A DNA stretch of 64,000 nucleotides from positions 744,001-808,000 of the forward strand of contig NZ_JAMJWC010000001.1 of the NCBI RefSeq assembly GCF_023554555.1, in the 5' to 3' direction. The stretch comes from Sphingobacterium sp. lm-10. Lineage in GTDB: Bacteria; Bacteroidota; Bacteroidia; Sphingobacteriales; Sphingobacteriaceae. The position numbers and the translations under genes were made by a program. Positions 44,541-54,089 of the stretch are shown one piece after another (the first letter of the stretch is position 1; the number at the start of each line of letters is the position of its first letter). Under the pieces are notes generated by a model, which ran no database searches, was not told where the DNA came from, and worked only from the letters and a program-made list of their open reading frames with translations.

Positions 44541-44960
44541 TTATTGATTGAGTTTCTTAAATATTTCAGGCATCATTTGTCGATCTATAGCATTCATATC
44601 TAACAAATTGAGAGATTTGACCATATCTGCTGTGGCCGTTTTATAATGTTTGAAATGAGCGGTCTGCAAATGTGCTTTGTAAGCAGCTTCGTCAGCGTAG
44701 ATTTCCAATATCCTTATTTGAGTCGGATTTTCTTTTTGAAACATCGGATAAATTGAAATCACTCCAGGCTCTATTCGTACAGAGGCTTCTGCTTCTTCCT
44801 TCAATATTGCTGTATATTCATCGAGATGGATCGGTTCAATTTCTAATTCGGCAATCCTGATCATCATGTTGTCGTTTATAATTGTACCTGATTTTTGAGT
44901 ACAGGATACAAAAATGATCATGACCAATAATATTGGATACACATTTATTTTAAATTTCAT
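44541..44960 (-). CDS. Lipoprotein with antibiotic-biosynthesis-monooxygenase (ABM) domain
   Basis: A 139-residue lipoprotein (PILLVMIIFVSC lipobox) carrying one ABM/YgiN-like ferredoxin-fold domain: IRIAELEIEPIHLDEYTAILKE (split here at the family start) followed by SVRIEPGVISIYPM, then ILEIYADEAAYKAHLQTAHFKHY. YgiN-type proteins oxidise quinols or act as heme- or cofactor-free monooxygenases; an envelope-anchored version is common in Bacteroidota. The reaction is unknown. Confidence 0.82.
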   Translation of the reverse strand: MKFKINVYPILLVMIIFVSCTQKSGTIINDNMMIRIAELEIEPIHLDEYTAILKEEAEASVRIEPGVISIYPMFQKENPTQIRILEIYADEAAYKAHLQTAHFKHYKTATADMVKSLNLLDMNAIDRQMMPEIFKKLNQ

Positions 44961-45261
44961 TCTGTAATTATTTATATTTTAAATTCAATTTACGCAAAAG
45001 AAGTCGTGTACTGGATCAATTGTGTTTGTTAAAAATTTTTAGAATCAGCCATTTAATTAAAGTCGCTTTGTTTTAGTACCTGATTATCCGGTTAAAATAC
45101 GTGTAAAACTTAATTGGGCATGCTTGGCATTTGCTTTGACTATGCCTATCGAGATTACTTCATAAAATCTCCGCTATAAGTCTACATAGCTTTAAGATAG
45201 AATACCCTACTTCGGTTATTTCAATCTATGCAATACAGCACGATACGAAAAACGCTACCTC
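44961..45261. other. AT-rich divergent spacer before the glycosyltransferase operon
   Basis: A 301-base spacer between the ABM lipoprotein (minus) and the glycosyltransferase operon (plus). It must hold both promoters, but I find no full TTG-N19-TAnnTTTG match; TTGCTTTG at 45131-45138 is one mismatch from a -7 element. No coding or RNA feature is supported. Confidence 0.4.
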
Positions 45262-46347
45262 ATGAAAATTGGAATAATCGCACATCTCAAACATCCTATT
45301 CGTAAGCCCTTTATGGGTGGCTTAGAAGCTTTTACTTACGAAATTACCAGCTTGCTAATGCGGCGTGGTCACGATGTGACCTTGTTTGCGAGCGAACATT
45401 CCGACCCGGCTCTTCCCCTTCATTCTATTATGAGTGATATGGATTATGATCGAGAAACATTCAGTCGATTTAGAACGCACGATTTATCGGAGGATTTTAT
45501 ATCAACACATCATGCGTACTTAGAACTCATGCAGGATATTGATAACAGCGGGTTCGACATTATTTTCAATAACAGTTTGAATTATGTTCCCATCACGATG
45601 TCTACTATTATCGATACACCGATGGTAACGGTGCTTCATACCCCTCCTATCTTTGAGATGAAGCGTGCTATAGGTAAGATTAAGCCTTATGGTAGAATGA
45701 ACTATGTTTCTGTATCACAATCCAACGCACAGTCTTGGAAGCCCTATTTATCCGAATGTCATGTGATCAACAATGGCGTGGATGTCAAAAAATGGACCTT
45801 TACGCCGAGCAATGAGAAAGAATATGTGATTTGGTTTGGACGTATACATCCTGATAAAGGGACGCATTATGCGATACAGGCTGCTCGAATAGCAGGAAAG
45901 CATATCAAAATCGCCGGATCTATTGCTGATCGACACTATTTTGAAACGAATGTTGCGCCGCTACTTGGCCCAGATGCAGAATGGGTCGATTTATGTACAC
46001 ATGATCAATTGAACACGCTGATTGGACAGGCAGAGGTAAGTATAATTACACCTTGCTGGGATGAGCCTTTTGGTTTGGTCGTGGCAGAAAGCTTGGCTTG
46101 TGGCACCCCTGTTGCAGGCTTTGCAAGAGGAGCACTACCCTATATTATCAATGAAAAAACAGGGTCGCTAACCGCGTCGTGTAATCCGATTGAATTAGCC
46201 GAATGTATTGCTTCTGCTAGTACGCTTTCCAGAAAAGACTGTCGTATACATGCAGAAAGGGAATTGGGAATGGAACAAATGGTTTCTTCCTATGAAGCAT
46301 TATTTCATCAAATTGTAGATAAAAAATACCTGCCGCATGCTATCTAA
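45262..46347 (+). CDS. Glycosyltransferase family 4
   Basis: A 361-residue GT-B retaining glycosyltransferase. The acceptor-domain start IGIIAHLKHPIRKPFMGGLEAF has the glycine-rich loop of GT4 enzymes; the donor domain shows WFGRIHPDKGTHYAIQAA and the E-x7-E motif in EPFGLVVAESLACGTPVAG. It is the first gene of a three-glycosyltransferase operon, overlapping the next by 11 bases. Sugar and acceptor are unknown. Confidence 0.9.
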   Translation: MKIGIIAHLKHPIRKPFMGGLEAFTYEITSLLMRRGHDVTLFASEHSDPALPLHSIMSDMDYDRETFSRFRTHDLSEDFISTHHAYLELMQDIDNSGFDIIFNNSLNYVPITMSTIIDTPMVTVLHTPPIFEMKRAIGKIKPYGRMNYVSVSQSNAQSWKPYLSECHVINNGVDVKKWTFTPSNEKEYVIWFGRIHPDKGTHYAIQAARIAGKHIKIAGSIADRHYFETNVAPLLGPDAEWVDLCTHDQLNTLIGQAEVSIITPCWDEPFGLVVAESLACGTPVAGFARGALPYIINEKTGSLTASCNPIELAECIASASTLSRKDCRIHAERELGMEQMVSSYEALFHQIVDKKYLPHAI

Positions 46348-47419
46348 GTATTGCTACTATGTTCATCATCATGGCTCTGGACATCTTATGCGTGCTATTG
46401 CTATTGCAAAAGCTTTCCCCGAACACAGCATCACTTTTATGGGGAGTGACCTGATGCGCCATGCAGGTCAAATTCCAGATCATATTCTGTGTATCCACTT
46501 ACCAATGGATACCTATTCGCCCGATGAGAATCAAGGAACGCAGCGTGATCTATCATTCTTACATTATGCTCCATTGCAAGTGGCGGGATTGCTACATCGT
46601 AATGCATTGATGATCGATTTTTTTCGGGAAAACCCCACTACTCTGCTAATTGTTGATGTGTCGGTTGAAGTAACTCTATTGGCTCGTTTGTGTGGTATAC
46701 CAACGGTAGTAATCAGGCAAAATGGCAAACGAACAGATACAGCACATCGCCTTGCTTATGAAAGTGCAGAGCTTATCATTGCACCGTTTTCGAAAGATCT
46801 GGATTCGGCAGATGATAATCCAGCGCTAAAGAAAACCTATTATGCTGGTGGTTTCTCCAGGTATACAGGCAAAAAGATATCCTCCAATAGTACTCAAAAC
46901 AACGATATTGCGCTATTTATTGGTCAAGGTGGTTCAAATATTGATTTGCCGTTAATTCGGCATATACGTAATAAAATAAACACGAATACGAGGTTACATA
47001 TTATTGGAAAAATTGCCGATCATCTCCAATTGGAAAACACGCACTTCCACGGGCACGCGGATCGACCCGAAGAAATTCTTTCTGCTTGCGATGTCGTGAT
47101 TTGCAATGCCGGACATAATATTGTTATGGAGTTAGCCGATCTGAAAAAAAAGATGATTTGTATACCTGCTGATAGACCTTTCGACGAACAAATCAGAAAG
47201 GCTTTTTACCTCGAAAAGATCGGCTGTGCACTTGTCGTATTGGAAGAAAATCTGTACCGCACTGATTGGGAAGCTTTTGTAATGCTTGCACGAAATTTGG
47301 ATCTACAGAAATTAGAGATGATCACAGATACCGGAGCAACAACAAATATTAGGAACACATTGGATGGTGTGTTTCAACGAGTTTTCAAAAAAATCGTAAA
47401 GCAAGAGATATATGAGTAA
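46337..47419 (+). CDS. MurG-like GT-B glycosyltransferase
   Basis: A 360-residue protein with GT28/MurG-like architecture. The N-terminus CYYVHHHGSGHLMRAIAIAK resembles the nucleotide-sugar transferases with a GSGH loop. The C-terminal donor domain has ALFIGQGGSN and the CDVVICNAGHNIVMELADL motif (the NAGxxTxxE-like UDP-sugar site, here NAGHNIVME), followed by CIPADRPFDEQ. It overlaps both neighbours (11 and 8 bases). Substrates are unknown. Confidence 0.8.
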   Translation: MLSKYCYYVHHHGSGHLMRAIAIAKAFPEHSITFMGSDLMRHAGQIPDHILCIHLPMDTYSPDENQGTQRDLSFLHYAPLQVAGLLHRNALMIDFFRENPTTLLIVDVSVEVTLLARLCGIPTVVIRQNGKRTDTAHRLAYESAELIIAPFSKDLDSADDNPALKKTYYAGGFSRYTGKKISSNSTQNNDIALFIGQGGSNIDLPLIRHIRNKINTNTRLHIIGKIADHLQLENTHFHGHADRPEEILSACDVVICNAGHNIVMELADLKKKMICIPADRPFDEQIRKAFYLEKIGCALVVLEENLYRTDWEAFVMLARNLDLQKLEMITDTGATTNIRNTLDGVFQRVFKKIVKQEIYE

Positions 47420-48248
47420 ATCAGCTAACAACCTTGCCATTCTAACATTGGTACATAAAAGAGAAAAAGCGCTTATAAATATGCTAAATGGTATCGCCGC
47501 CGGATCTTTATGGCCTTCAGAAGTGCTTGTTGTTTTTATGAACGAAGAAGCACTCGCATTGGATGTAAAATTTCCATTTCCGGTACGAAGCATTATGTTA
47601 GAAACAAAAACGGGCTTAAACTTAAGCGCTGCGCGTAATCTTGCGATGCAAGAATCTTCCGCCAACCACAACGTTTTTCTCGACGTAGACTGTATCCCCG
47701 ATGAAGAATTTCTCAAAACGTATCATGACCACTTCGTTCAGAATGATGGAGTACTATACACTGGTCGTGTGGGATACTTGCCAAAAGGTTTTGATGAACA
47801 AGAAAACTGGTTGACACACATGTCAGAAATAAGTGCGCCGGATCCGGTACGCAATGCGCTAAAATCATATCCCTATGAACTTTTCTGGTCTTTGAATTTT
47901 GGTTGTTCTAAGGAAGTCTTTTCGAGAATTGGCGGGTTTGACATGCAATATGAAGGATACGGTGCAGAAGATACTGACTTCGCATTTCAAGCAAGAAAGA
48001 ATAATGTTGCCCTGCACACTATTGATGCACATGCTTATCATCAATACCATACGTCGTATCAGCCTCCCATAAATCACCTTAAAAGTATCACGATCAATGC
48101 ATCTCACTTCTTTGCTAAATGGGATACTTGGCCCATGGAGGGTTGGATCAAAGCATTCGAAGACCTCGGCTATATAAAACGGACGGATGGAGCATTGGAA
48201 ATTATAGCTTTACCCACGCAACAGGAAATTGATGCTGCATTAAAATAA
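47412..48248 (+). CDS. Glycosyltransferase family 2 (GT-A)
   Basis: A 278-residue GT2 enzyme. The nucleotide-sugar-binding region TGLNLSAARNLAMQES leads into the metal-binding DVDCIPDEEF (DxD-like), and the C-terminal galactosyltransferase-type motif is GGFDMQYEGYGAEDTDFAFQ with the catalytic E-D pair. It is the third gene of the operon, overlapping the second by 8 bases, and is followed by a strong terminator. Confidence 0.88.
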   Translation: MSKSANNLAILTLVHKREKALINMLNGIAAGSLWPSEVLVVFMNEEALALDVKFPFPVRSIMLETKTGLNLSAARNLAMQESSANHNVFLDVDCIPDEEFLKTYHDHFVQNDGVLYTGRVGYLPKGFDEQENWLTHMSEISAPDPVRNALKSYPYELFWSLNFGCSKEVFSRIGGFDMQYEGYGAEDTDFAFQARKNNVALHTIDAHAYHQYHTSYQPPINHLKSITINASHFFAKWDTWPMEGWIKAFEDLGYIKRTDGALEIIALPTQQEIDAALK

Positions 48249-48311
48249 CGATTATCGCAATTACGGTTGTCCTACCAGCAAAAAAGAGACGGTGTAAAAT
48301 AGGACAAGTAC

Positions 48312-48348
48312 AAAGAACCCCGCCATTTCTTCATGACGGGGTTCTTTT
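48312..48348. terminator. Terminator after the glycosyltransferase operon
   Basis: Arms AAAGAACCCCG (48312-48322) and CGGGGTTCTTT (48337-48347), extended inside by CAT/ATG pairing across one mismatch, with T/A-rich flanks on both sides; convergent ends of the operon and the bestrophin gene. Confidence 0.9.
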
Positions 48349-48366
48349 ATAAAGCAGTATACCTTT

Positions 48367-49260
48367 TTATAATGAATAGAATGACTCTGGTTTAATAGGA
48401 TCAGGCTTATCAGATTTTCCTAAAAGATCGCATGTATTTATATGAATATTCCGTGCTATTGTCGTCATCGGTGTATCGTGTGCGCGATTACTAAATGGGT
48501 CTTGCATGTGTGTTGCAGTTCGTTCCAACAAAAAGAAACAGCTTGAACTAACTACTAAAAGTGGTAATTCGAATAAGCTGGGAGTTTCACCAAGTGAAAT
48601 GGACAAGGTAACTACAAATACATAGATCATAAAATGCAGAAATAGCCGATAAGTGACCGGGAATACCGTGCCTTTGATACGCTCTGCCATCCCCATCTCA
48701 TCTGAAAATTTTACAAATGAGGTATTTATCTGAACATGACTGAATTCAGTAAGGTCACCCGTTTTCCGTAAACTGGCCACCTGTACAGCACCTTGTTGCA
48801 ATAAAGCCAGTGGTACATTGGTATGTCCGTCTAATGCTTTCAGATCTTCTGGGCTAATTAGATCTTCGATATTCTGTGTTGGATCTTGTCCACGAAGATT
48901 TTGGCCCAGACTGTAACACCAAGCGACGTGTCGAAGCGCAATTTGTTCTATTACCGCTTTCTGGTCAGACGATACAAATGATTGCAGTTGCAGCACAACA
49001 CTGCGGCTATCATTAACGATGGCACCCCAAATTTTACGTGCTTCCCACCACCGGTCATAAGACTGGTTGAGATTGAAGGAAAGAAGTACGGAGATTGCTG
49101 TACCAATAAATGCCGGTATAGAGATGTGCATTGGTGGTATATAATCAATAAACGTCAGCGTTAAAAATTTCACAACAGAACCAATGATGATTACATACAT
49201 GAGTTCCAAACGAATCTTATTAAAGATATATCGTATTGGAATCTTTCTGCTAATTAACAT
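48367..49260 (-). CDS. Bestrophin family (UPF0187) ion channel
   Basis: A 297-residue membrane protein of the bacterial bestrophin family, which form pentameric cation or anion channels. The N-terminal RYIFNKIRLELMYVI region, the conserved FNLNQSYDRWWEARKIWGAIV turn (split at the S-x-RWxE-x-R core) and VNDSRSVV are characteristic. About four transmembrane helices are seen: near residues 18-35, 43-63, 200-222 and 228-248. The ion selectivity is unknown. It is 48 bases downstream of the SMP-30 gene. Confidence 0.9.
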   Translation of the reverse strand: MLISRKIPIRYIFNKIRLELMYVIIIGSVVKFLTLTFIDYIPPMHISIPAFIGTAISVLLSFNLNQSYDRWWEARKIWGAIVNDSRSVVLQLQSFVSSDQKAVIEQIALRHVAWCYSLGQNLRGQDPTQNIEDLISPEDLKALDGHTNVPLALLQQGAVQVASLRKTGDLTEFSHVQINTSFVKFSDEMGMAERIKGTVFPVTYRLFLHFMIYVFVVTLSISLGETPSLFELPLLVVSSSCFFLLERTATHMQDPFSNRAHDTPMTTIARNIHINTCDLLGKSDKPDPIKPESFYSL

Positions 49261-49308
49261 AAATAATAATTTGTTTTTCTAGATAGATGATGCTTGGAGA
49301 GGTACAGA

Positions 49309-50217
49309 TTAAACGATTTGCACAAATTTGTTTGGTTTTAGGCCTCTATAAGGTAAATCTTCCAATACAAATGTAAATCCCGCTTCTGGCTGTTCTGCTA
49401 ATTCTGCCTCAGTAAGTCCTTTGGCTGCAGTAGTGATATACAGATCATTCATCTGCTTACCGCCAAATACGCAACTAGTAACTTGTTTTACAGGTAGTTC
49501 TATTTTCGCTAAAACTTCTCCATTTTCTGGATTCCTTCTGGTAACGCAACCGCCACCAAAATGTGCCACCCAGATCATACCTTCACTATCTAAAGTCATG
49601 CCATCTGGTACACCTTCATCTTCCTGGAAGGTAACAATCGGTTGCATATCATGAATACCGACCTGGATTTTATCATAAGCAAATCTCCTGATTGTGGCAT
49701 CACCGCTTTCTACATGATAAAAAATATTATCAGCCTTGTCCCAATCAAGGCCGTTCGATATGGTCGTATTATCTAATACTTTTTTAGAACTAAGATCTGG
49801 GTACACGACGTACATCGCTCCTTTTTCCTCCTGTTCTTCCAGATGCATGCTCGCAATCCATAATCGACCGCTACTATCTACTTTCCCATCATTATAACGG
49901 TTGTTAGGCGTATGAGGTTCGGGTTGTAATAAGAACTCTTGTTGGCCCTGTGGTAAAGTGATATAGTAGATTCCGCTAGAAGTAGCCGCTAGAAAGCGAC
50001 CGTCCTGACATGGAACTATAGCACCTACAGGATCATTTACCGTAGTTACCTTTACCGACTTGTCAGCTGGGTAATAGGAATAAATATGTGCCGAAAGGAT
50101 GTCGACGAAGTGTAAACAATGTTGGCGGTCGTCCCAAACCGGTGACTCACCCAATTGGCAAGGCACCGCGACTGCTATTTTTAATGTTTTTTCTATCATA
50201 TAAATTTTACGATTCAT
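49309..50217 (-). CDS. SMP-30/gluconolactonase family lactonase
   Basis: A 302-residue six-bladed propeller of the SMP-30/gluconolaconase/regucalcin family that hydrolyses sugar lactones. The first blade has the metal-site motif CQLGESPVWDDRQHCLHFVD, then NRYNDGKVDSSGRLWIAS, NGLDWDKADNIFYHVES and VPDGMTLDSEGMIWVAHFGG, which supply the Glu, Asn and Asp metal ligands. The ATG at 50199 (MIEKTLK) is an equally good start. It is 8 bases after the GH15 gene, so probably co-transcribed. Confidence 0.9.
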   Translation of the reverse strand: MNRKIYMIEKTLKIAVAVPCQLGESPVWDDRQHCLHFVDILSAHIYSYYPADKSVKVTTVNDPVGAIVPCQDGRFLAATSSGIYYITLPQGQQEFLLQPEPHTPNNRYNDGKVDSSGRLWIASMHLEEQEEKGAMYVVYPDLSSKKVLDNTTISNGLDWDKADNIFYHVESGDATIRRFAYDKIQVGIHDMQPIVTFQEDEGVPDGMTLDSEGMIWVAHFGGGCVTRRNPENGEVLAKIELPVKQVTSCVFGGKQMNDLYITTAAKGLTEAELAEQPEAGFTFVLEDLPYRGLKPNKFVQIV

Positions 50218-50225
50218 TATTCTGT

Positions 50226-52073
50226 TTAATAGACATCTTTACCGCTGCCAGTCTGTCTGCTGATCTGCTTGTTTAATTCTAAAGCAGCACTGATCAATCC
50301 GAGATGGGTAAAAGCCTGCGGAAAGTTTCCTAGATGCTCTCCTTTCTTACTTATTTGCTCTGCGAACAAGCCCAGATGGTTACCGTAACTAAGCATCTTC
50401 TCAAAATTTTCTACGGCTTCATCCACTCGACCCATCTTTGCAAGGCATTCAATGTACCAGAATGAGCACATAGTAAATGTGCCCTCCTCCCCTTCGAGGC
50501 CATCAATTTTTTCGTCATTCAGGTAGCGATACACTAATACATCGATACGCAGTTCCTTATCCAACGCTTCCATTGTAGATGCCCAACGCGGTTCTTCGGG
50601 TGATATAAAATGTACTAATGGCATCAGCAAAACACTGGCATCGGTACGATTTGATAGCTTTTTGCCATCCTTGTGTTGCACCCATGCTTTGATATCATCG
50701 TTCCAGAAGTTTTCATAAATATCTCTGTAGATGTCATTACGTAGACGGTGCCAACGATCGGCATCGTAAGGGAATGAACGATCTTGTCCAATTTTAATGG
50801 CGCGATCTATGGCTACCCAACACATCAGTCGGCTGTGGAGGAACTCATGCTTTTCATTTCGGATTTCCCAAATACCATGATCCGGTTCGTTCCAGCGCTT
50901 TTCTACTTGTGCTACTTCTTTAACGATGATTTCCCACAACTCGTAGGTGATAGGCTTATACATCTTATTGTAAATATAGATCGTATCAAGCAATTCGCCG
51001 TAAATATCCAATTGCAGTTGGTTATTTGCTTCGTTACCAATTCGTACCGGTTTGCTTTGTCTGTATCCTTCCAAGTGGGTCAGATCCTGTTCTTCCATTT
51101 CCGATGTACCATCTACCCGATATAATAGGTGCAGGTCACGATCTTTATCATTCGTAATAATCCAATCCAGAAAAGCTTTTGCCTCGTCTTTGAAACCAAG
51201 TTTGAGGAATGCAAACATGGAGAATGCCGCATCACGGATCCAGGTAAAGCGATAATCCCAGTTGCGATCTCCACCGATTTCTTCTGGAAGACCAAAAGTA
51301 ATCGCGGCCACGGTAGAGCCATACTGCATAGAGGTCATCAATTTTAGCGTGATCGCTGAACGATGAATTATCTCCTGCCAGCGACCTTGATAAACGGATT
51401 GCTTGAGCCAGTCACGCCAGTATTTTATGGTGGAGAAATAATTTTCTACACCGTATTCTTCGATGTTTTGGAAATTAGTTTCATCTCCCTCCTCTTTCGC
51501 TGTCTCTAGTACGAAGATATTCTTTTCACCCTCCTTCAAAGTGAAGGATGCATAAGCATCGTTATTCCGTAACATCATATCATGGGTAGAAGATAGCCGT
51601 ACGGTAGATTGTCCGTTGTTTTTTGTCTGAAACAAGATTGCATCGTCGATACGTTCTGCGGTATGCTCCACTTTGGCGTAGCCAAACCGAGGTTTGCATT
51701 GCATCTTGAAATTAATGTTTCCACGAATGGCTTTTACCTTTCTAACAATTGCATTAAACGTGTAACAAGAATCCTCTACTACCGGCATATAGTCGGTAAT
51801 CTCTGCAATACCATCTTCCGAAAAGAATCGGGTGATCAGCACAGCTGTGCCAGGGATATAAATTTGTTTGATATTGACATCCTTCATTTCTGGCGTAATG
51901 CTAAAATAGCCGCCCTTATCTTTATCTAAAAGTGCGCCGAAGATTGTAGGCGAATCGAATGTGGGGAAGCACATGAAATCAATCGTACCATCCATCGCTA
52001 CAAGTGCAGCGGTGTGCATGTTACCGATAACGCCATGGTCTTCAATAGCGGGATAACCAGAATTTTTTTGCAT
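50226..52073 (-). CDS. Glycoside hydrolase family 15 protein
   Basis: A 615-residue GH15 enzyme (glucoamylase, trehalase or glucodextranase type). It starts with the conserved IEDHGVIGNMHTAALVAMDG, followed by DFMCFPTFDSPTIFGALLD. The (alpha/alpha)6 catalytic domain has GGDRNWDYRFTWIRDAAFS and, near the end, EGTFTMCSFWYIECLAKMGR, the region of the catalytic glutamates. There is no signal peptide, so it acts on a cytoplasmic alpha-glucoside; bacterial members of this type are often trehalases, but the substrate cannot be fixed. Coupled with the lactonase gene and divergent from an SDR. Confidence 0.92.
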   Translation of the reverse strand: MQKNSGYPAIEDHGVIGNMHTAALVAMDGTIDFMCFPTFDSPTIFGALLDKDKGGYFSITPEMKDVNIKQIYIPGTAVLITRFFSEDGIAEITDYMPVVEDSCYTFNAIVRKVKAIRGNINFKMQCKPRFGYAKVEHTAERIDDAILFQTKNNGQSTVRLSSTHDMMLRNNDAYASFTLKEGEKNIFVLETAKEEGDETNFQNIEEYGVENYFSTIKYWRDWLKQSVYQGRWQEIIHRSAITLKLMTSMQYGSTVAAITFGLPEEIGGDRNWDYRFTWIRDAAFSMFAFLKLGFKDEAKAFLDWIITNDKDRDLHLLYRVDGTSEMEEQDLTHLEGYRQSKPVRIGNEANNQLQLDIYGELLDTIYIYNKMYKPITYELWEIIVKEVAQVEKRWNEPDHGIWEIRNEKHEFLHSRLMCWVAIDRAIKIGQDRSFPYDADRWHRLRNDIYRDIYENFWNDDIKAWVQHKDGKKLSNRTDASVLLMPLVHFISPEEPRWASTMEALDKELRIDVLVYRYLNDEKIDGLEGEEGTFTMCSFWYIECLAKMGRVDEAVENFEKMLSYGNHLGLFAEQISKKGEHLGNFPQAFTHLGLISAALELNKQISRQTGSGKDVY

Positions 52074-52187
52074 AAATAAATTACAACTTGAATAAATTAC
52101 AATTCGGAGCTTGTGTTTTTAACCTGTTAGTCTAAAAACAAAACAGGTGAGTTCTTGTTTTTTCAATAAACAAATTAAATTAAACAG

Positions 52188-52964
52188 ATGGGAAAACTAA
52201 ACAATAAGGTGGCAATTATTACTGGATCAGATTCTGGCATAGGACGCGCCATTGCGGAAGCTTTAGGAGAAGAAGGAGCCAAAGTTATTATCACTTATCG
52301 TTCTGATGAGGATAGCGCCCAGAAGACTTCTGATTATTTAAGTTCTCAGGAAATTGTACATACTGTTTATCATCTCGATGTAAGTAAGGAAGAGAGTGTT
52401 GATGAGGTTTTTGAAAAGGTTGTGGAAGAATATGGTCAGATAGACATCTTGGTAAACAATGCGGGTGTTAATGGCAGTAATATTAATGTGGTGGACATGG
52501 ACAATGAGGTGTTTGATACCTGTATAAAAACCAATTTGTATGGTCCATTCTATTGTACTCGAAAATATCTACGGCTTCGCAAATCATCCCAAAAAGGCGG
52601 TAAAATTATCAACGTAAGTTCTATCCATGAAGATGTGGTTACGGCAGGAAACAGCGACTACAATGCTTCCAAAGGTGGTTTGAAAAATTTCAGCCGTAGT
52701 TTGGCATTAGAGTTAGCCGAGCAACACATTCAAGTAAATAATATTGCTCCAGGTATGATCCTGACTAAGATGAATCAAGAATCGATGGACGATGAAAAGG
52801 TAAAGGAAGAAAAGGAACAACATATTCCGATGAAACGCGCTGGAGAAACGAAAGACATTAAGGCAGCGGCGGTATTCCTCGCTTCGGCAGATAGCGACTA
52901 TGTTACCGGCTCCACGTTAACTATTGATGGTGGTCTCAGTATTAATCTTGGACAAGGGGCATAG
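52188..52964 (+). CDS. SDR oxidoreductase, glucose 1-dehydrogenase-like
   Basis: A 258-residue classical short-chain dehydrogenase. The cofactor loop is TGSDSGIG (residues 12-19), NNAG at 90-93, and the catalytic Ser145-Tyr158-Lys162 lie in NVSSIHED and DYNASKGG. The SSxHE stretch is the one seen in Bacillus-type glucose 1-dehydrogenases, and the divergent GH15 and lactonase genes fit glucose as substrate (inference). The cofactor residue after the second strand is arginine (ITYRSD), suggesting NADP use. Terminated by a good hairpin. Confidence 0.88.
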   Translation: MGKLNNKVAIITGSDSGIGRAIAEALGEEGAKVIITYRSDEDSAQKTSDYLSSQEIVHTVYHLDVSKEESVDEVFEKVVEEYGQIDILVNNAGVNGSNINVVDMDNEVFDTCIKTNLYGPFYCTRKYLRLRKSSQKGGKIINVSSIHEDVVTAGNSDYNASKGGLKNFSRSLALELAEQHIQVNNIAPGMILTKMNQESMDDEKVKEEKEQHIPMKRAGETKDIKAAAVFLASADSDYVTGSTLTIDGGLSINLGQGA

Positions 52965-52996
52965 TCTAAATAGTATATATTACCGATTTAATTAGC

Positions 52997-53032
52997 AGAG
53001 AGCGATTACCGATTATCGCTCTCTTCTTTTTT
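52997..53032 (+). terminator. Terminator after the SDR gene
   Basis: Perfect ten-base arms AGAGAGCGAT (52997-53006) and complement (53015-53024) with an 8-base loop, followed by TCTTTTTT; it overlaps the 3' end of the convergent EEP gene. Confidence 0.85.
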
Positions 53033-54076
53033 GCCTTCTTCTATTCGCTCTTCCACTTCTTCAGCGTCATCTCCTTCCAATTGTTTTACTTCTTTTTGTT
53101 GCACTTCACTGTCTAGGTTGATGTGGAATGTACAGCCTATTGGAAAATGATCAGAACCTATTGACGGATAGATAAATAATTTATCTATAAATACTGCTTT
53201 GCAATGAAATAATAGATCTAAGGGAACTCGGAAGAACCAGTATTTCGCATGAAAAGTAGCCAGGATGCCTCGACCAATGCGCGCATCAATTAACTCACTC
53301 GTCTTCTTGAATAAAATAGATGCGCGTGCCCAAGCTACATTATTAAAATCACCAACCACTACTACAGGCAGTTCGTAATCCCGCACTTTTTTTGCGACAC
53401 ATAACAGATCACCATCTCTTTCTTTCGAATTTTTCTCTTCTGTAGGACTTGGTGGTGGTGGGTGCACTGCAAAAAGTATAAAGCGATGCCCATCCGCCGT
53501 TTCTAACTCCGCCTCTATGCTTGGCAAATCGTCTGCCACGAAGTAATGTGTTTCTGCACGGTGCATTTTTAATCGTGTGTATAAATGCATACCATAGGTA
53601 TTCTCTAATGTCACCTTCTGGTAATTTGGATAAGCATCTTCCAACGCACGCATCGCTTCTTCCCAAGGACCATTGCTTTCCATCGTGACAAAGACATCAG
53701 GATCTTCTTGCTTAATCAGATCAATAAAGCGATGGTATTGGGTATTGTATTGATAGATGTTGCACGCAATGATCTGCACTTTTTCAGAAGTTTCACCGCC
53801 AACATCTTTACTTCGTTGGCTTCGCCAAAACTTGGTATAACGGATGAAAATGTACAAATGGAAACCGATTAATGCCGCTTGAGCAACTTGCAGCACCCAT
53901 ATCCACAAACCGTTACCTACATAGAAAAACGTGATCGGGAATATGATCAGTTGTAAGAAGAGTAATTGTAAACGCATGAACTCTGGTACGCGGAATACCC
54001 AGTGTTGATTTTGAATAAAAGGCAATACACTGAGCACGATCAAAAGGATCGAAAGAACTAATAATGTTATATACAT
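53006..54076 (-). CDS. Membrane-anchored endonuclease/exonuclease/phosphatase (EEP) family protein
   Basis: A 356-residue protein. The first about 85 residues form three membrane helices (YITLLVLSILLIVLSVLPF, LLFLQLIIFPITFFYVG, WVLQVAQAALIGFHLYIFI). The EEP fold follows, with metal/active-site motifs IIACNIYQYN, VTMESNGPW, VVVVGDFNNVAW and IGSDHFPIG. The C-terminal 35 residues are very acidic (EGDDAEEVEERIEEGKKEE). Such proteins cleave phosphodiester bonds in nucleic acids or phospholipids/phosphoinositides; the catalytic domain would face out of the cytoplasm or in, depending on the odd number of helices. It lies 13 bases after pdeM and may belong to that operon. Confidence 0.85.
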   Translation of the reverse strand: MYITLLVLSILLIVLSVLPFIQNQHWVFRVPEFMRLQLLFLQLIIFPITFFYVGNGLWIWVLQVAQAALIGFHLYIFIRYTKFWRSQRSKDVGGETSEKVQIIACNIYQYNTQYHRFIDLIKQEDPDVFVTMESNGPWEEAMRALEDAYPNYQKVTLENTYGMHLYTRLKMHRAETHYFVADDLPSIEAELETADGHRFILFAVHPPPPSPTEEKNSKERDGDLLCVAKKVRDYELPVVVVGDFNNVAWARASILFKKTSELIDARIGRGILATFHAKYWFFRVPLDLLFHCKAVFIDKLFIYPSIGSDHFPIGCTFHINLDSEVQQKEVKQLEGDDAEEVEERIEEGKKEESDNR

Positions 54077-54089
54077 GGTATTTTTGAAA

